Notes under the pieces: model-generated | Database searches by the model: none | What the model saw: only the letters and a program-made list of their open reading frames with translations | Told to the model about the DNA's origin: nothing | Assembly: GCA_031366005.1 (NCBI GenBank) | Contig: JANLZB010000097.1 | Span: 1-64,000 of the forward strand | Length of the DNA stretch: 64,000 nucleotides | DNA from: JANLUX01 sp031366005 | Lineage (GTDB): Bacteria > Bacteroidota > Bacteroidia > AKYH767-A > OLB10 | Direction: 5' to 3' | In this document: positions 1-9,555 of the stretch, one piece after another | How positions within the stretch are numbered: the stretch's first letter is position 1 | How the letters are laid out: the number at the start of each line of letters is the position of its first letter | Program-made: the position numbers and the translations under genes

Positions 1-1
1 C

Positions 2-3000
2 TCTCTTACGATGTGTCCTGGCGACACTATTACATTGACGGCAGCTCAGGGTATGTATTATAATTGGGGTCAATATGGAACTTCTCAATCAATACAGGTA
101 ACTCAACCTGGTACTTATGTTTTGTTTATTTGGGATAGCCTGGGATGTTTCGACCCAAACTTACCTTTTATTATTTCGGCAAGCATTCCTTATGCGCATA
201 TAAATCCAGTGGGTCCTTTCACATTATGTGCTGGAGATAGTGTTCAACTGATAGCTAATCATGACAGTGCTTATTCATGGAACACAGGTGCTACTTCTCA
301 AAGTATCTGGGCTTCAACGCCAGGTAATTATGTCGTCACGGTAACGGATACGATGGGTTGCGGAGATTCTATTTCCAATGTCGTCAATATTTTTTCCGGA
401 AGTGCAGCTGCAACAATTACAGTAACCAGCGGATCGGTTAATTTATGTCCTGGTGATAATGTTACATTAACAGCTAACCCTGGAATAAGTTATTTATGGA
501 GTAATGGAGCTACCACACAGAGTATTGTAGTGAATGCTGCCGGTACATTTTCAGTTACTGTTTCTCAAACCGGATGTTTAGCAACCTCTTCACCTGTAAT
601 AATTACGCTTAACAATCCTGTCGCAAATATTACTCCTTCGGGTACACTCACATTTTGTCAGGGTGGAAGTGTAAACTTGTCTGCAAACACAGGGGCTGGC
701 TTTACTTATCTGTGGAGCAATAACTCAACAGCAAGTGCAATTAATGTAACCAATTCAGGAAACTTTACAGTGATTGTAACTGACGCCAATGGATGTTCTG
801 CAGTTTCTGTTTTGGTTGCAGTTACTGTGAATGCTGCCACAGCAACTATAACAAATGCAGGAGGTAATCTTATTTGCCCGGGAGACAGTGTTCAGTTAAG
901 TGCAAATGCAGGCAGTAATTATTTATGGAGCAATGGTGTAACAACACAAAGTATTTATGTAAATCAAACTGGTATTTATACGGTTGCAGTCACTAATCTT
1001 AATACTTGTGTTGCTACATCCGCACCTTTAAATATTACAGTTAGTCAGCCAATTGCCAATATCACTTATGTGGGCAATACTACTATCTGTCCAAATTCTT
1101 CTATTCAATTAAATGCAAATAATGGGTCTGCTTATTTATGGAGTAATGGTTTAACTACACAATCAATAACAGTAAATTCAGCAGGACCCTATACTGTTAC
1201 AGTAACTAATGTTGACAATTGTAATGCTAATGCTTCTTTAACAATAGGAGTAAGCAATCCTATGGCAACAATCACAGCTTCAGGAAATACAACGTTTTGT
1301 GATGGAGACAGCGTAATCCTGAATGCAAACAATGGTTCTTCGTATTTGTGGAGCAATGGTGCTACCGCTCAAACGATATCTGTTTTGCAAGCAGGAAATT
1401 ATACTGTTGCTGTGACTGATAACTGGGGTTGTGTTGCAACTTCGCTTGTTGAAAACGTAATTGTGAATTTTGCGACTGCTTCCATTGTTGTAAACGGAGA
1501 TAACTTACTATGTCCTGGGGAACAGGTTACTTTAACTGCCAACTCTGGTAACGGTTATTTATGGAATAATGGCGCAACAACGCAATCAATAAATGTTAAT
1601 AGCGGAGGTACTTATATGGTATCTGTAACAAATGCAAACACATGTATTGCGACATCTGCTCCCGAAACTATTATTGTAAGTCAGCCAACGGCTAATATAA
1701 CTCCACAGGGAATCACAAATATTTGTCCTAATGCCACATTAGCTCTCAACGCAAACAATGGAACAGCATGGCTATGGTCAAATGGAGAAACCACTCAGAC
1801 AATTAATGTTACAGGTAATGGTAATTATACCGTTACAGTTACAAACACTGATAATTGTACTGCTACCTCAACTTCTGTTGCTACTGTTCTTAGTAATCCT
1901 ACGGCATCCATCACTCCGCAGAGTGCAACCGTTTTTTGTGCGGGCGGACAAGTAATACTATCAGCAAATACAGGTATCGGTTTTCAATGGAGTAATGGAG
2001 CAACCACATCAAGCATTACTGTTTATAATACAGGAAATTATACAGTTACTGTTACCAATGCTGATAACTGTACCGCTGTTTCATCTGTACAGGATGTACT
2101 TGTAAATGTAGCATCGGCTGCAGTTCAGGCAAGCGGTAATACCAGTTTTTGCGAAGGAGATAGTGTGAGGATAACGTCAGATAATGCAGTTTCATATAAT
2201 TGGAATACGGGCTCTACAGACCAATCAATTTATGTTTCACAAACCGGAAATTATTATGTAGTGATTACTGATTTAAATGGATGCACCGCCACATCGAATG
2301 CAATTCCTGTGAGTGTACATCCATATCCAGATATTTCTTTCACAACAGACAGCACACGCGAATGCAATACTTTAAAAATTAAATTTATTAATGGAACAAT
2401 AGCAGAACCCAATTCACTGTACTTATGGAATTTTGGTGACGGCCAGACATCCTTTGTTGTTTCACCGATGCATAATTTCGATTCATTAGGTGTGTTTAAT
2501 GTATCTCTTGTAGTCAACAGTCCTTTTGGTTGTAAATCTTCTGACAGTGTTGAAATTGTCCTGACAGGTGTTCCTGATCCCATTGCAAAATTTAAAACAG
2601 ATCCTGAATCGGGAGCTTCTTTATGGGGATCCGAAATAAAGTTTATCAACCAAAGCACTAATGCTACAAAGTATTACTGGAATTTTGGAGATAACAGCGG
2701 ATCAGAGGAGGAGAGTCCATTGCACGCTTATAAAGACCCTGGCGTTTATACTGTGATCCTTGAGTCATCCAATGGAATTGGTTGCAAAGATTATTATGAA
2801 ATTCAAATGCCTGTTGCTCCGTTTTTTGTTGCTACAGCATTTACTCCAAATAATGACGGTAAGAATGAAACTTTCCCGTCCTTATCTAATGCATTAAATG
2901 TGCAAAACTTTGAGATGTCAATCTGGAATCGTTGGGGGATAAAAGTTTTTGTTAGCACTAATCCTCAAAATCCATTTAATGGAAAAGATCAAAATGGCAA

Positions 3001-3097
3001 TATGGTTGCGCCTGGAATTTACTACTATCGTTTCAGTATGACAACTGACAGCGGCAAGCCATATAAATTTGAAGGGAGTGTAAACCTCCTGCGTTAA
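2..3097 (+). CDS. Giant Ig/PKD-repeat adhesin with gliding-motility (CHU_C) C-terminal domain, 5' truncated
   Basis: The frame is open to the left edge of the window. The codons before the first ATG (position 11) continue the repeat pattern, so the true start lies upstream. The visible 1,030 or so residues carry about 11 Ig-like repeats of 65-77 residues, each opening with a motif such as LCPGDxVxLxAN, followed by YLWSNGATTQSI and VTVTNxxxC. Two PKD domains follow (about residues 773-855 and 859-935, with WNFGDG and WNFGDN). The end (about 940-1028, opening TAFTPNNDGKNE) is a CHU_C / TIGR04131 domain, which directs export by T9SS in Bacteroidota. It is inferred to be a cell-surface or secreted adhesin of the SprB type. 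The cysteine at the head of each repeat probably pairs with the one near its end. Confidence 0.88.
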   Translation, partial: SLTMCPGDTITLTAAQGMYYNWGQYGTSQSIQVTQPGTYVLFIWDSLGCFDPNLPFIISASIPYAHINPVGPFTLCAGDSVQLIANHDSAYSWNTGATSQSIWASTPGNYVVTVTDTMGCGDSISNVVNIFSGSAAATITVTSGSVNLCPGDNVTLTANPGISYLWSNGATTQSIVVNAAGTFSVTVSQTGCLATSSPVIITLNNPVANITPSGTLTFCQGGSVNLSANTGAGFTYLWSNNSTASAINVTNSGNFTVIVTDANGCSAVSVLVAVTVNAATATITNAGGNLICPGDSVQLSANAGSNYLWSNGVTTQSIYVNQTGIYTVAVTNLNTCVATSAPLNITVSQPIANITYVGNTTICPNSSIQLNANNGSAYLWSNGLTTQSITVNSAGPYTVTVTNVDNCNANASLTIGVSNPMATITASGNTTFCDGDSVILNANNGSSYLWSNGATAQTISVLQAGNYTVAVTDNWGCVATSLVENVIVNFATASIVVNGDNLLCPGEQVTLTANSGNGYLWNNGATTQSINVNSGGTYMVSVTNANTCIATSAPETIIVSQPTANITPQGITNICPNATLALNANNGTAWLWSNGETTQTINVTGNGNYTVTVTNTDNCTATSTSVATVLSNPTASITPQSATVFCAGGQVILSANTGIGFQWSNGATTSSITVYNTGNYTVTVTNADNCTAVSSVQDVLVNVASAAVQASGNTSFCEGDSVRITSDNAVSYNWNTGSTDQSIYVSQTGNYYVVITDLNGCTATSNAIPVSVHPYPDISFTTDSTRECNTLKIKFINGTIAEPNSLYLWNFGDGQTSFVVSPMHNFDSLGVFNVSLVVNSPFGCKSSDSVEIVLTGVPDPIAKFKTDPESGASLWGSEIKFINQSTNATKYYWNFGDNSGSEEESPLHAYKDPGVYTVILESSNGIGCKDYYEIQMPVAPFFVATAFTPNNDGKNETFPSLSNALNVQNFEMSIWNRWGIKVFVSTNPQNPFNGKDQNGNMVAPGIYYYRFSMTTDSGKPYKFEGSVNLLR

Positions 3098-3172
3098 TTA
3101 AAAATTTCCTGTTTGCTGTTGTTTGCTTTTTAATAAGCAACTCAGTTATTTTTACGCCTTAATCAAAAGCTT

Positions 3173-3793
3173 ATGTACACAGGAATACTGCACACACACA
3201 ATTTAGTAGTTACACTTTTTTTAATTATTTATTTGATAAAAACGGCTTTGCTTCTTCTTAATCGTAATGAAAGTTTGCAATCATTCACGCTAAAGATAAA
3301 AGTTCCTGAAATGATCATCAGCACACTTTTTCTTTTAACAGGAATATATCTTGCAATCAATACAGGAGATAAAGGCACATGGTTATGGGTAAAGATTGCA
3401 GCAATCATTGTTGTTATTCCGTTAGCAATAGTTGCGTTTAAGAAATCAAATAAACTGTTGGCAATGCTTTCGTTTTTAATATTGATTTATATCTATGGAA
3501 TATCAGAAACAAAATCTCCTGTTTTTAAAAAGGAAAAAGAAACGGTTAGTTACACCGGTGATGATTCCGCTGCCTTAGGAAAAAATATTTTTGAATCAAA
3601 ATGCGCTAAATGTCATGGCAGCGATGGCAAGTCAGGCTTGAGCGGAGCGAAGGATTTAACAACTTCTACATTATCACATGCAGAGCGTGTGGTAATTATT
3701 ACCAATGGAAAAAATGCAATGCAATCTTTTAAAAATGATTTGAGCGCAGAGCAAATTGAAGCTGTTGCAAACTATATTGAGGAACTTCGATGA
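3173..3793 (+). CDS. SirB-like membrane domain fused to a c-type cytochrome
   Basis: 206 residues. Four hydrophobic segments (about 10-30, 45-62, 70-88, 94-110) form a small membrane domain resembling the SirB/SirB2 family, including the N-terminal HTHN. A single-haem cytochrome c domain follows (about 130-206), with CAKCH at 144-148 covalently binding haem and Met183 as the likely second axial ligand. The haem domain should face the periplasm. The natural role is electron transfer to a terminal acceptor; no partner oxidase or reductase is in the window. The ATG lies 75 nt after the adhesin stop and is the only good start. Confidence 0.8.
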   Translation: MYTGILHTHNLVVTLFLIIYLIKTALLLLNRNESLQSFTLKIKVPEMIISTLFLLTGIYLAINTGDKGTWLWVKIAAIIVVIPLAIVAFKKSNKLLAMLSFLILIYIYGISETKSPVFKKEKETVSYTGDDSAALGKNIFESKCAKCHGSDGKSGLSGAKDLTTSTLSHAERVVIITNGKNAMQSFKNDLSAEQIEAVANYIEELR

Positions 3794-3849
3794 TAAGCAG
3801 GCATAATTTTTTTCATAGTTCTTAAAATTAAATTTATAAATATTTTTTC

Positions 3850-5049
3850 TTGTCAAATAAACATATCACCACTGCTCATATTGTAGAAACGGCAATTCTT
3901 GTCGGGGTTATTTCCAAAACACAGGATGAAGTCAAAGTAAAAGAGTACCTGGATGAATTAGCATTTCTTGCCGAAACTGCAGGTGCTTTAACCATCAAGC
4001 GCTTTACGCAGAAATTAGAATATCCTGATCCGCGATCCTATGTTGGAAAGGGTAAGCTGGAAGAAATAACAGCATTTGTAAAGGACAACAATATTACGCT
4101 GGCAATTTTTGATGATGAATTGTCTCCATCGCAATTAAAGAATATTGAAAAGGTAATTGGTTGTCGTGTGCTTGACCGCAATGCTTTGATACTCGACATT
4201 TTTGCCAAACGCGCACGCACGGCACAGGCACGCACGCAAGTGGAACTTGCGCAATATACTTACCTGCTTCCACGACTTACACGCATGTGGACTCACCTGG
4301 AAAAACAACAGGGAGGAATAGGAATGCGCGGACCCGGTGAAACAGAAATTGAAACTGATCGAAGGGTTATTCGCGATAAATTAGTGAGGCTAAAAGAAAA
4401 ATTAAAGGATATTGAAAAACAAAACTTCACTCAGCGAAAGCAAAGAGGAAATATTGTTCGTGTTGCATTGGTGGGATATACCAATGTGGGTAAAAGTACT
4501 TTGATGAATCAACTGAGCAAATCAGATGTGTTCGCTGAAAATAAATTATTTGCAACCCTGGATACAACAGTTAGAAAAGTTGTGCTTGAGAATATTCCTT
4601 TCCTGCTTACTGATACCGTTGGTTTTATTCGCAAGCTTCCGGTAAGTTTGGTTGAATCATTCAAATCAACTTTGGATGAAGTGCGCGAAGCTGACATATT
4701 GGTTCACGTAGTTGATATTTCACATCTCAATTTTGAAGAACATATACAGGTTGTTAATCAAACGTTGGCCGAATTAAAATCAAATGATAAACCTACGTTA
4801 ATGGTGTTCAATAAAATAGATGCGTTTCATTATGTAGTAAAAGAACACGATGATTTAACTCCGTCAACAAAAGAAAATTTTTCGTTGGATGATTTGAAAA
4901 AAAGCTGGATGAGTAAAGCTAATGTGCCAGCAATTTTTATTTCGGCATTGAAGAAAGAGAACATGAATGAATTGAGAGAGGCATTGATTAATATGGTTAA
5001 GGAGATTCATTTTGTCCGTTATCCAAACGACCGTCCGCAACAAGAATGA
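3850..5049 (+). CDS. hflX: Ribosome-associated GTPase HflX
   Basis: 399 residues. The N-terminal HflX domain (about 20-190, with YVGKGKLEE and RTAQARTQVELAQ) is followed by a G domain with G1 GYTNVGKST, G3 DTVGF and G4 NKID. HflX binds 50S and 70S ribosomes, splits stalled or hibernating ribosomes, and has an N-terminal helicase-like domain. The start is TTG at 3850: no ATG occurs before codon 146, and the in-frame stop at 3829 leaves only ATT (3832) as an alternative. It overlaps no neighbour. Its stop codon lies inside a 13-bp inverted repeat shared with the convergent gene downstream. Confidence 0.95.
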   Translation: MSNKHITTAHIVETAILVGVISKTQDEVKVKEYLDELAFLAETAGALTIKRFTQKLEYPDPRSYVGKGKLEEITAFVKDNNITLAIFDDELSPSQLKNIEKVIGCRVLDRNALILDIFAKRARTAQARTQVELAQYTYLLPRLTRMWTHLEKQQGGIGMRGPGETEIETDRRVIRDKLVRLKEKLKDIEKQNFTQRKQRGNIVRVALVGYTNVGKSTLMNQLSKSDVFAENKLFATLDTTVRKVVLENIPFLLTDTVGFIRKLPVSLVESFKSTLDEVREADILVHVVDISHLNFEEHIQVVNQTLAELKSNDKPTLMVFNKIDAFHYVVKEHDDLTPSTKENFSLDDLKKSWMSKANVPAIFISALKKENMNELREALINMVKEIHFVRYPNDRPQQE

Positions 5050-5077
5050 TTTTTAATTTAATCAATTCTTGTTGCGG
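5035..5077. terminator. Bidirectional terminator-like hairpin between hflX and the convergent propeller gene
   Basis: A perfect 13-bp inverted repeat (CCGCAACAAGAAT, 17-nt loop, ATTCTTGTTGCGG) starts within the last codons of hflX and ends just before the 3' end of the opposite gene. The loop is T/A rich. The position between convergent genes fits a shared terminator, although a clean U tract is missing. Confidence 0.5.
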
Positions 5078-5094
5078 CAGCGTTCAGAAATTTT

Positions 5095-6417
5095 TTAATG
5101 CAGCACTATAAATTTTTCCGCAGCTAAAGTGGCTTCTTCTGAGGAGAGTGTGTAAATTCCGGAGGCTAACATTGAAACGTCAATCTCTGTTGTTCCGGAT
5201 AATTCCTGTGCAGAAATAATGTTAACATCCATTTTTCTTCCTGCAATATCAGTAACAATAAAATGATCTGCTTTAATATTGGAACTCACAAATAATTTTG
5301 TAGAAACAGGATCTGGATAAACAGTAATACTTGTTTTTTCTTTGTTCTCTTTAATACCTGTAAACGTTCCTCCGCCCCATTTGGCAGCGTAATTTTGACC
5401 GTTGGATGCAAGCTCACCAAATGAATATAGCTCATTATTAAAAATTGAAAGTGAACGTGCGCCTGCACCAAGATCGGTGCCTAAAACAGTCCATGCTGAG
5501 CCATCCCAATATGCGGCACGGTTTGCTGTCACAGAATTTACTTCCCAGAAAGTTCCGCCAATAAAAAGTTTATTTCCATATGTAAGAAGGGTTTGAACGA
5601 TAGCAGTTGAACCACCAACGCCACTTCCTACATCATACCATGATGTTCCATCCCATGACGCTACATGATTTACAGCAACACCTCCAGCGTTGGTAAAATT
5701 TCCTCCTGCATATAATTTATTATTGAACACTGCTAAAGCTCTTACGATATTAATAATGCCCCCGCTTACTCCTCCATTTACATCACTCCATGTGCTGCCA
5801 TTCCATTTTGCAATTTTATTCGCTGTTACTCCATTTATTGAGGTAAAATTTCCTGCGGCATATAAATCTCCATTATAAGAAGCAAGTGAACTCACATCTA
5901 AATTTCCGCTTGACGGATCCAGGTTAATCCAATTACTGCCATCCCATTTTGCAACGGAACATTTTACTGCACCCGAGCTTGTGCCTCCGGCATACAATTC
6001 TGCATTGTGAATAGCGAAACAATTTACTGTACTTATAGGACAATTTGTTCCAACAGCACTCCAGCCTGTACCATTCCATTTGGCGACTTTGTTAATAGAC
6101 ATTCCAGCAACAGAATCCACATAACCTCCTGCATAAAGCTCATTGTTAAAAACAATTAACCCACGAACTACATTAGTAAATGCATTGTACTGAAACCCAC
6201 CTCCAACATCACTCCATCCTGAACCATTCCATTTTGCAATACCAAGACATTGATTGCCATCAGCATGTTCAAAATTTCCGCAAGCGTAAAGATTTCCGTT
6301 ATACACTGCAGAACCCCATACATAATTGTCCATGCCATTGTTGCAGGGAACCCATTGTGCTCTTGCACCAATGGATAGTGCTATTAATAGAATTGTTAAT
6401 GTAAAATTTGTTTTCAT
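5095..6417 (-). CDS. Secreted beta-propeller protein with T9SS type A sorting domain
   Basis: 440 residues with a signal peptide (about 1-20, ending IGARA). Seven repeats of about 45 residues share the pattern NELYAGGxF...VAKWNGxxW, a Kelch/galactose-oxidase-like or delta-60 propeller architecture. The last 75 or so residues (from ITVYPDPV to KFIVLH) are a Por-secretion-system C-terminal sorting domain: YPDP stands in for the usual YPNP, followed by DIAGR and ASGIYTL. It is expected to be exported by T9SS and cleaved or anchored. Ligand and function are unknown. Confidence 0.82.
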   Translation of the reverse strand: MKTNFTLTILLIALSIGARAQWVPCNNGMDNYVWGSAVYNGNLYACGNFEHADGNQCLGIAKWNGSGWSDVGGGFQYNAFTNVVRGLIVFNNELYAGGYVDSVAGMSINKVAKWNGTGWSAVGTNCPISTVNCFAIHNAELYAGGTSSGAVKCSVAKWDGSNWINLDPSSGNLDVSSLASYNGDLYAAGNFTSINGVTANKIAKWNGSTWSDVNGGVSGGIINIVRALAVFNNKLYAGGNFTNAGGVAVNHVASWDGTSWYDVGSGVGGSTAIVQTLLTYGNKLFIGGTFWEVNSVTANRAAYWDGSAWTVLGTDLGAGARSLSIFNNELYSFGELASNGQNYAAKWGGGTFTGIKENKEKTSITVYPDPVSTKLFVSSNIKADHFIVTDIAGRKMDVNIISAQELSGTTEIDVSMLASGIYTLSSEEATLAAEKFIVLH

Positions 6418-6459
6418 AAGTTTTAGTTTTAAGTTTTTATTTATTTAAGATGATTTGAA

Positions 6460-6963
6460 TTAATTGCATGTTGCTCTCACAGAAATTGTTTTGGTGGTTG
6501 TCCCATCAGTACATGGCAAATTGCAGAAGGTGTAAATTTTTGCACTGCCACTATCAGTAACCGTAACCGTTCCACTTGCAGGCTGATAGGCTGATGCTGC
6601 TGTATAATATTCAACATACACATGAGTAGCATTAATAGCAGGAAATGTATTTACTGCAGTATAAGTTCCGGCTGCAGGTATTGATGTACCATCAAATATT
6701 ATTGTGATCGCTTCTGTTTTTGCAGCATCCACAAAATGTTCAGTATAATAATTACTGCCAAACACCCGACATGAATCACTCAATACATTTTTTTGTATGC
6801 CATCAATCACCAGCACATTTGTAGAAAAGTTACACGTAGGAGTTGGATTATTATTATTGTTGGTGGTGGTTTCCGGTTCAGCGTTGTTCTTTTTGCAGGA
6901 GATGTGACACAGCAATATAAAAACTAAAGCTGATACGCTAAGATTTTTAATTAGATTTTTCAT
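6460..6963 (-). CDS. Putative lipoprotein of unknown function
   Basis: 167 residues. The N-terminus is basic, then hydrophobic, and ends in a lipobox-like HISC (Cys23), followed by a Thr/Asn-rich linker, as in Bacteroidota lipoproteins. The rest is a small beta-rich domain with four cysteines that could pair. I recognise no family. It lies 42 nt upstream of the propeller gene on the same strand, so the two may be co-transcribed, this one first. Confidence 0.68.
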   Translation of the reverse strand: MKNLIKNLSVSALVFILLCHISCKKNNAEPETTTNNNNNPTPTCNFSTNVLVIDGIQKNVLSDSCRVFGSNYYTEHFVDAAKTEAITIIFDGTSIPAAGTYTAVNTFPAINATHVYVEYYTAASAYQPASGTVTVTDSGSAKIYTFCNLPCTDGTTTKTISVRATCN

Positions 6964-7113
6964 TTGATTTTAGTTTTAAGATTTATGGTTGCAAAAATGC
7001 AGATTCAAAATGCACATGTCAATTCCATCTGAATGGTATATTCATATACCCAACAGCACGTAGTCAAATAACAAATTAAGAGCAGGTAATTGAAAACAAA
7101 GAAAAAAATTCTC

Positions 7114-7764
7114 TCAGATAATTTTATGCTCCTGCGCCCATTTCATTAATCCAATTAACGAAGTGGTGTTCGTTTTCCGAAAAATATTTTTGCGATGTGT
7201 TTCCACTGTTCGTTCACTTATAAAAAGTGTGGATGCAATTTTTTTGTTGCTGAATTCTTTTGAAATAAGCCCTATAATTTCTTTTTCTCTTGGTGTGATG
7301 TGTGCTTCTTTTTCTGTTTCGCTTAATTCTTTTCGATGACGTAATGCGGTAGTCAGTCTCGTGGTAACTTCTTCGCTGAAAAACATTCCGCCTTCCGATA
7401 TTTTTAATAAAGCATTTCTTAACTCTTCTTTACCGGTATTTTTAATTACGTAACCTGAAATTCCTGCTTCCACCATTTCAGCAATTTGTTCTTCTTCAAC
7501 TGACATAGAAAGCGCAAGTATTTTTATAGCAGGAAATTGCTTTTGAATGATCCTTGTAAACTCTATGCCGCTCATTTCAGGCATTTGTATATCTGTAATG
7601 ATGATATCAGGTTGGTTTTTTGCTATTGAATCTATTGCTGCAGAACAACGGGTTGCTTCTCCAATTATTTCAAAAAATTCTTCATCCATCAATAGCGCTT
7701 TTATTCCATCGAGTAGAATCTGATGATCATCAACTAAAAAAAGTTTAAGCTTTTTCATAAGCAA
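7114..7764 (-). CDS. NarL/FixJ-type response regulator
   Basis: 216 residues. The receiver domain (about 5-125) has the acidic pair D12/D13, phospho-acceptor D58 (IITDIQMPEMSG) and K108. The LuxR-type HTH (about 150-212) has LTPREKEIIGLI and SERTVETHRKNIFRK. The start overlaps the end of the upstream kinase gene by 20 nt (or 14 nt if Met3 is used), implying translational coupling. It is phosphorylated by that kinase by inference from the layout, and binds DNA; targets are unknown. Confidence 0.93.
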   Translation of the reverse strand: MLMKKLKLFLVDDHQILLDGIKALLMDEEFFEIIGEATRCSAAIDSIAKNQPDIIITDIQMPEMSGIEFTRIIQKQFPAIKILALSMSVEEEQIAEMVEAGISGYVIKNTGKEELRNALLKISEGGMFFSEEVTTRLTTALRHRKELSETEKEAHITPREKEIIGLISKEFSNKKIASTLFISERTVETHRKNIFRKTNTTSLIGLMKWAQEHKII

Positions 7765-9493
7765 TAATATCCATTTTAGTTTTCAGAGGAACTTCAATAT
7801 GAATTACTGTTCCATTGAGTGGTTTAGAATCAATTTCAATCTTACCTTGAATCAGTTCCAAGCGTGATTGAATATTGTGCCATCCATTTCCTTTGCTCGT
7901 TGCCAAAATATTTTTATTAAATCCTTTTCCATTATCTTCTATCAGGAAAGAAAGATAGTTGTCTTCACGAATAAACTGAATATGCACTTCTGTAGCTTGT
8001 GCATACTTAATGATATTATTCAATAATTCCTGAATGATCCGGAAAATATTTATTTCAGTTTCAGGGGGCATTCTCCCGATATTTCCATCGTGATCAATAT
8101 GAATAACAAGAGATGATGATCCGGATTTTGAGGCAAGTTCTTCCACTGCTGAAACTAAACCCGATTTAACAAGCAGAGCGGGCATCATATCATGAGAAAT
8201 ATTTCTTAACTCACGACACGAATCATCAATAAGGATGAGTGCATTGTTATATTGATTTTTACTGTTCCCATTTTTCCCATCAAGGGCTGCTACATTTAAT
8301 CTTGCGGCTGAAAGCATTTGACCTAACCCATCATGCAACTCCAATGCAATTCTTTTTCGTTCTGTTTCCTGAGTGAGTATTACAGCTTTCAATCGCAGCT
8401 TCTCTTGCTTCAACATTTGTTCACTAAAAATTTTATTCTGTTTTAATTTATTTCTATTATAAAGAAGAACGGAAATAGTTGCAACAAATAATAGTAACCC
8501 GATAGAAACAAAGAATTTTGTTTTCTCTTTCAGTAATTGTTTTTCTTTTGTTTTTATTCCTGCTGAGAGCAGTGCATTTTCTTTTTCCTTCTTTTCTGTT
8601 TCATATTTTGTAACAAGCTCATTAATTTGATTGTTATTATTTTCATTAAAAACTGAATCTTTATAAGAGGTAAACAACTTAAAATATTTTAATGCATTCA
8701 CAGGGTCTTTCATTTGCTCATAAGTGTTAGAATAGCTCTCGTAAATTTGCATCATGTCACGCTTAGCATTTAATGAATCTGCAATCGTTAATGCTGCATC
8801 AAAATATTTTAAAGCACCGGAATGATCACCTTTCATACTAAGCATGTCTCCTAAGTTTTCATAAATCCTGGCAAGGCGGTTTTGTTCTCCCAATTCTTTT
8901 CTGATGGTTAATGCTTGTAAAGTAAACTTTATGGCTTCATCATCTTTTTCCTGGTCCACATATATTCCGGCAATGTCAATAAGAGAAGTTGCTTCGTTTG
9001 ATCTGTCACCTATTTGTTTCTGTATTTTCAGTGCTTGTTGGTAATAAGACATGGCAGTGCTATCCTCCATTTTATTGTAATAAATATTTCCAAGATTTTG
9101 CAATGATGCGCCAACTTCTTTTTTCAATCCCAGCTCTTTTCTTATTTTCAATGCACGTAAATGATATTCTGTTGCCCTGTCATATTTTTTTAAATCATTG
9201 TATCCAACACCGAGGTTGTTATACAAATCAGAAATGGATTTTAGATTATTATTTTTTTCAGCAATTTCAAGTGCCTTAAAGTAAAATGTAAAAGCCTGGT
9301 CATAATCTCCTTGTTTAACTTTAGCATTCCCCAGGTTTTTTAATGAGTCTATCAATACATCATCGTTGTTGGAAAAACGATGAGTAGTGCTTTTTGAATA
9401 AGTTTGAATGAAAGAGAAAATTAATAACAAGAAAAACAAGAAAGGTTTTTTCTTTGATGTAGCTAAAACTTTTGTTATTTTAATATTGGCCAT
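7745..9493 (-). CDS. TPR-containing sensor histidine kinase (HisKA_3/NarX type)
   Basis: 582 residues. An N-terminal hydrophobic export segment (about 17-33) is followed by six or so TPR repeats (about 45-280, e.g. YNNLGVGYNDLKKYDRA), a coiled coil, one membrane span (about 325-343) and a cytoplasmic kinase. H387 in ELHDGLGQ is the phospho-acceptor of the HisKA_3 dimerisation domain. The ATPase has ELLNNIIKYA (N box), EDNGKGF (G1) and KGNGWHNI (G2). The TPRs should lie in the periplasm and sense an unknown ligand or protein. This is a common Bacteroidota design; its regulator overlaps its 3' end. Confidence 0.92.
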   Translation of the reverse strand: MANIKITKVLATSKKKPFLFFLLLIFSFIQTYSKSTTHRFSNNDDVLIDSLKNLGNAKVKQGDYDQAFTFYFKALEIAEKNNNLKSISDLYNNLGVGYNDLKKYDRATEYHLRALKIRKELGLKKEVGASLQNLGNIYYNKMEDSTAMSYYQQALKIQKQIGDRSNEATSLIDIAGIYVDQEKDDEAIKFTLQALTIRKELGEQNRLARIYENLGDMLSMKGDHSGALKYFDAALTIADSLNAKRDMMQIYESYSNTYEQMKDPVNALKYFKLFTSYKDSVFNENNNNQINELVTKYETEKKEKENALLSAGIKTKEKQLLKEKTKFFVSIGLLLFVATISVLLYNRNKLKQNKIFSEQMLKQEKLRLKAVILTQETERKRIALELHDGLGQMLSAARLNVAALDGKNGNSKNQYNNALILIDDSCRELRNISHDMMPALLVKSGLVSAVEELASKSGSSSLVIHIDHDGNIGRMPPETEINIFRIIQELLNNIIKYAQATEVHIQFIREDNYLSFLIEDNGKGFNKNILATSKGNGWHNIQSRLELIQGKIEIDSKPLNGTVIHIEVPLKTKMDIIAYEKA

Positions 9494-9555
9494 GCAATCA
9501 GTTGTTCAATATTAGTAATGAAAATTAAAAACAGGGAAGGTTAAACAAAATAATC

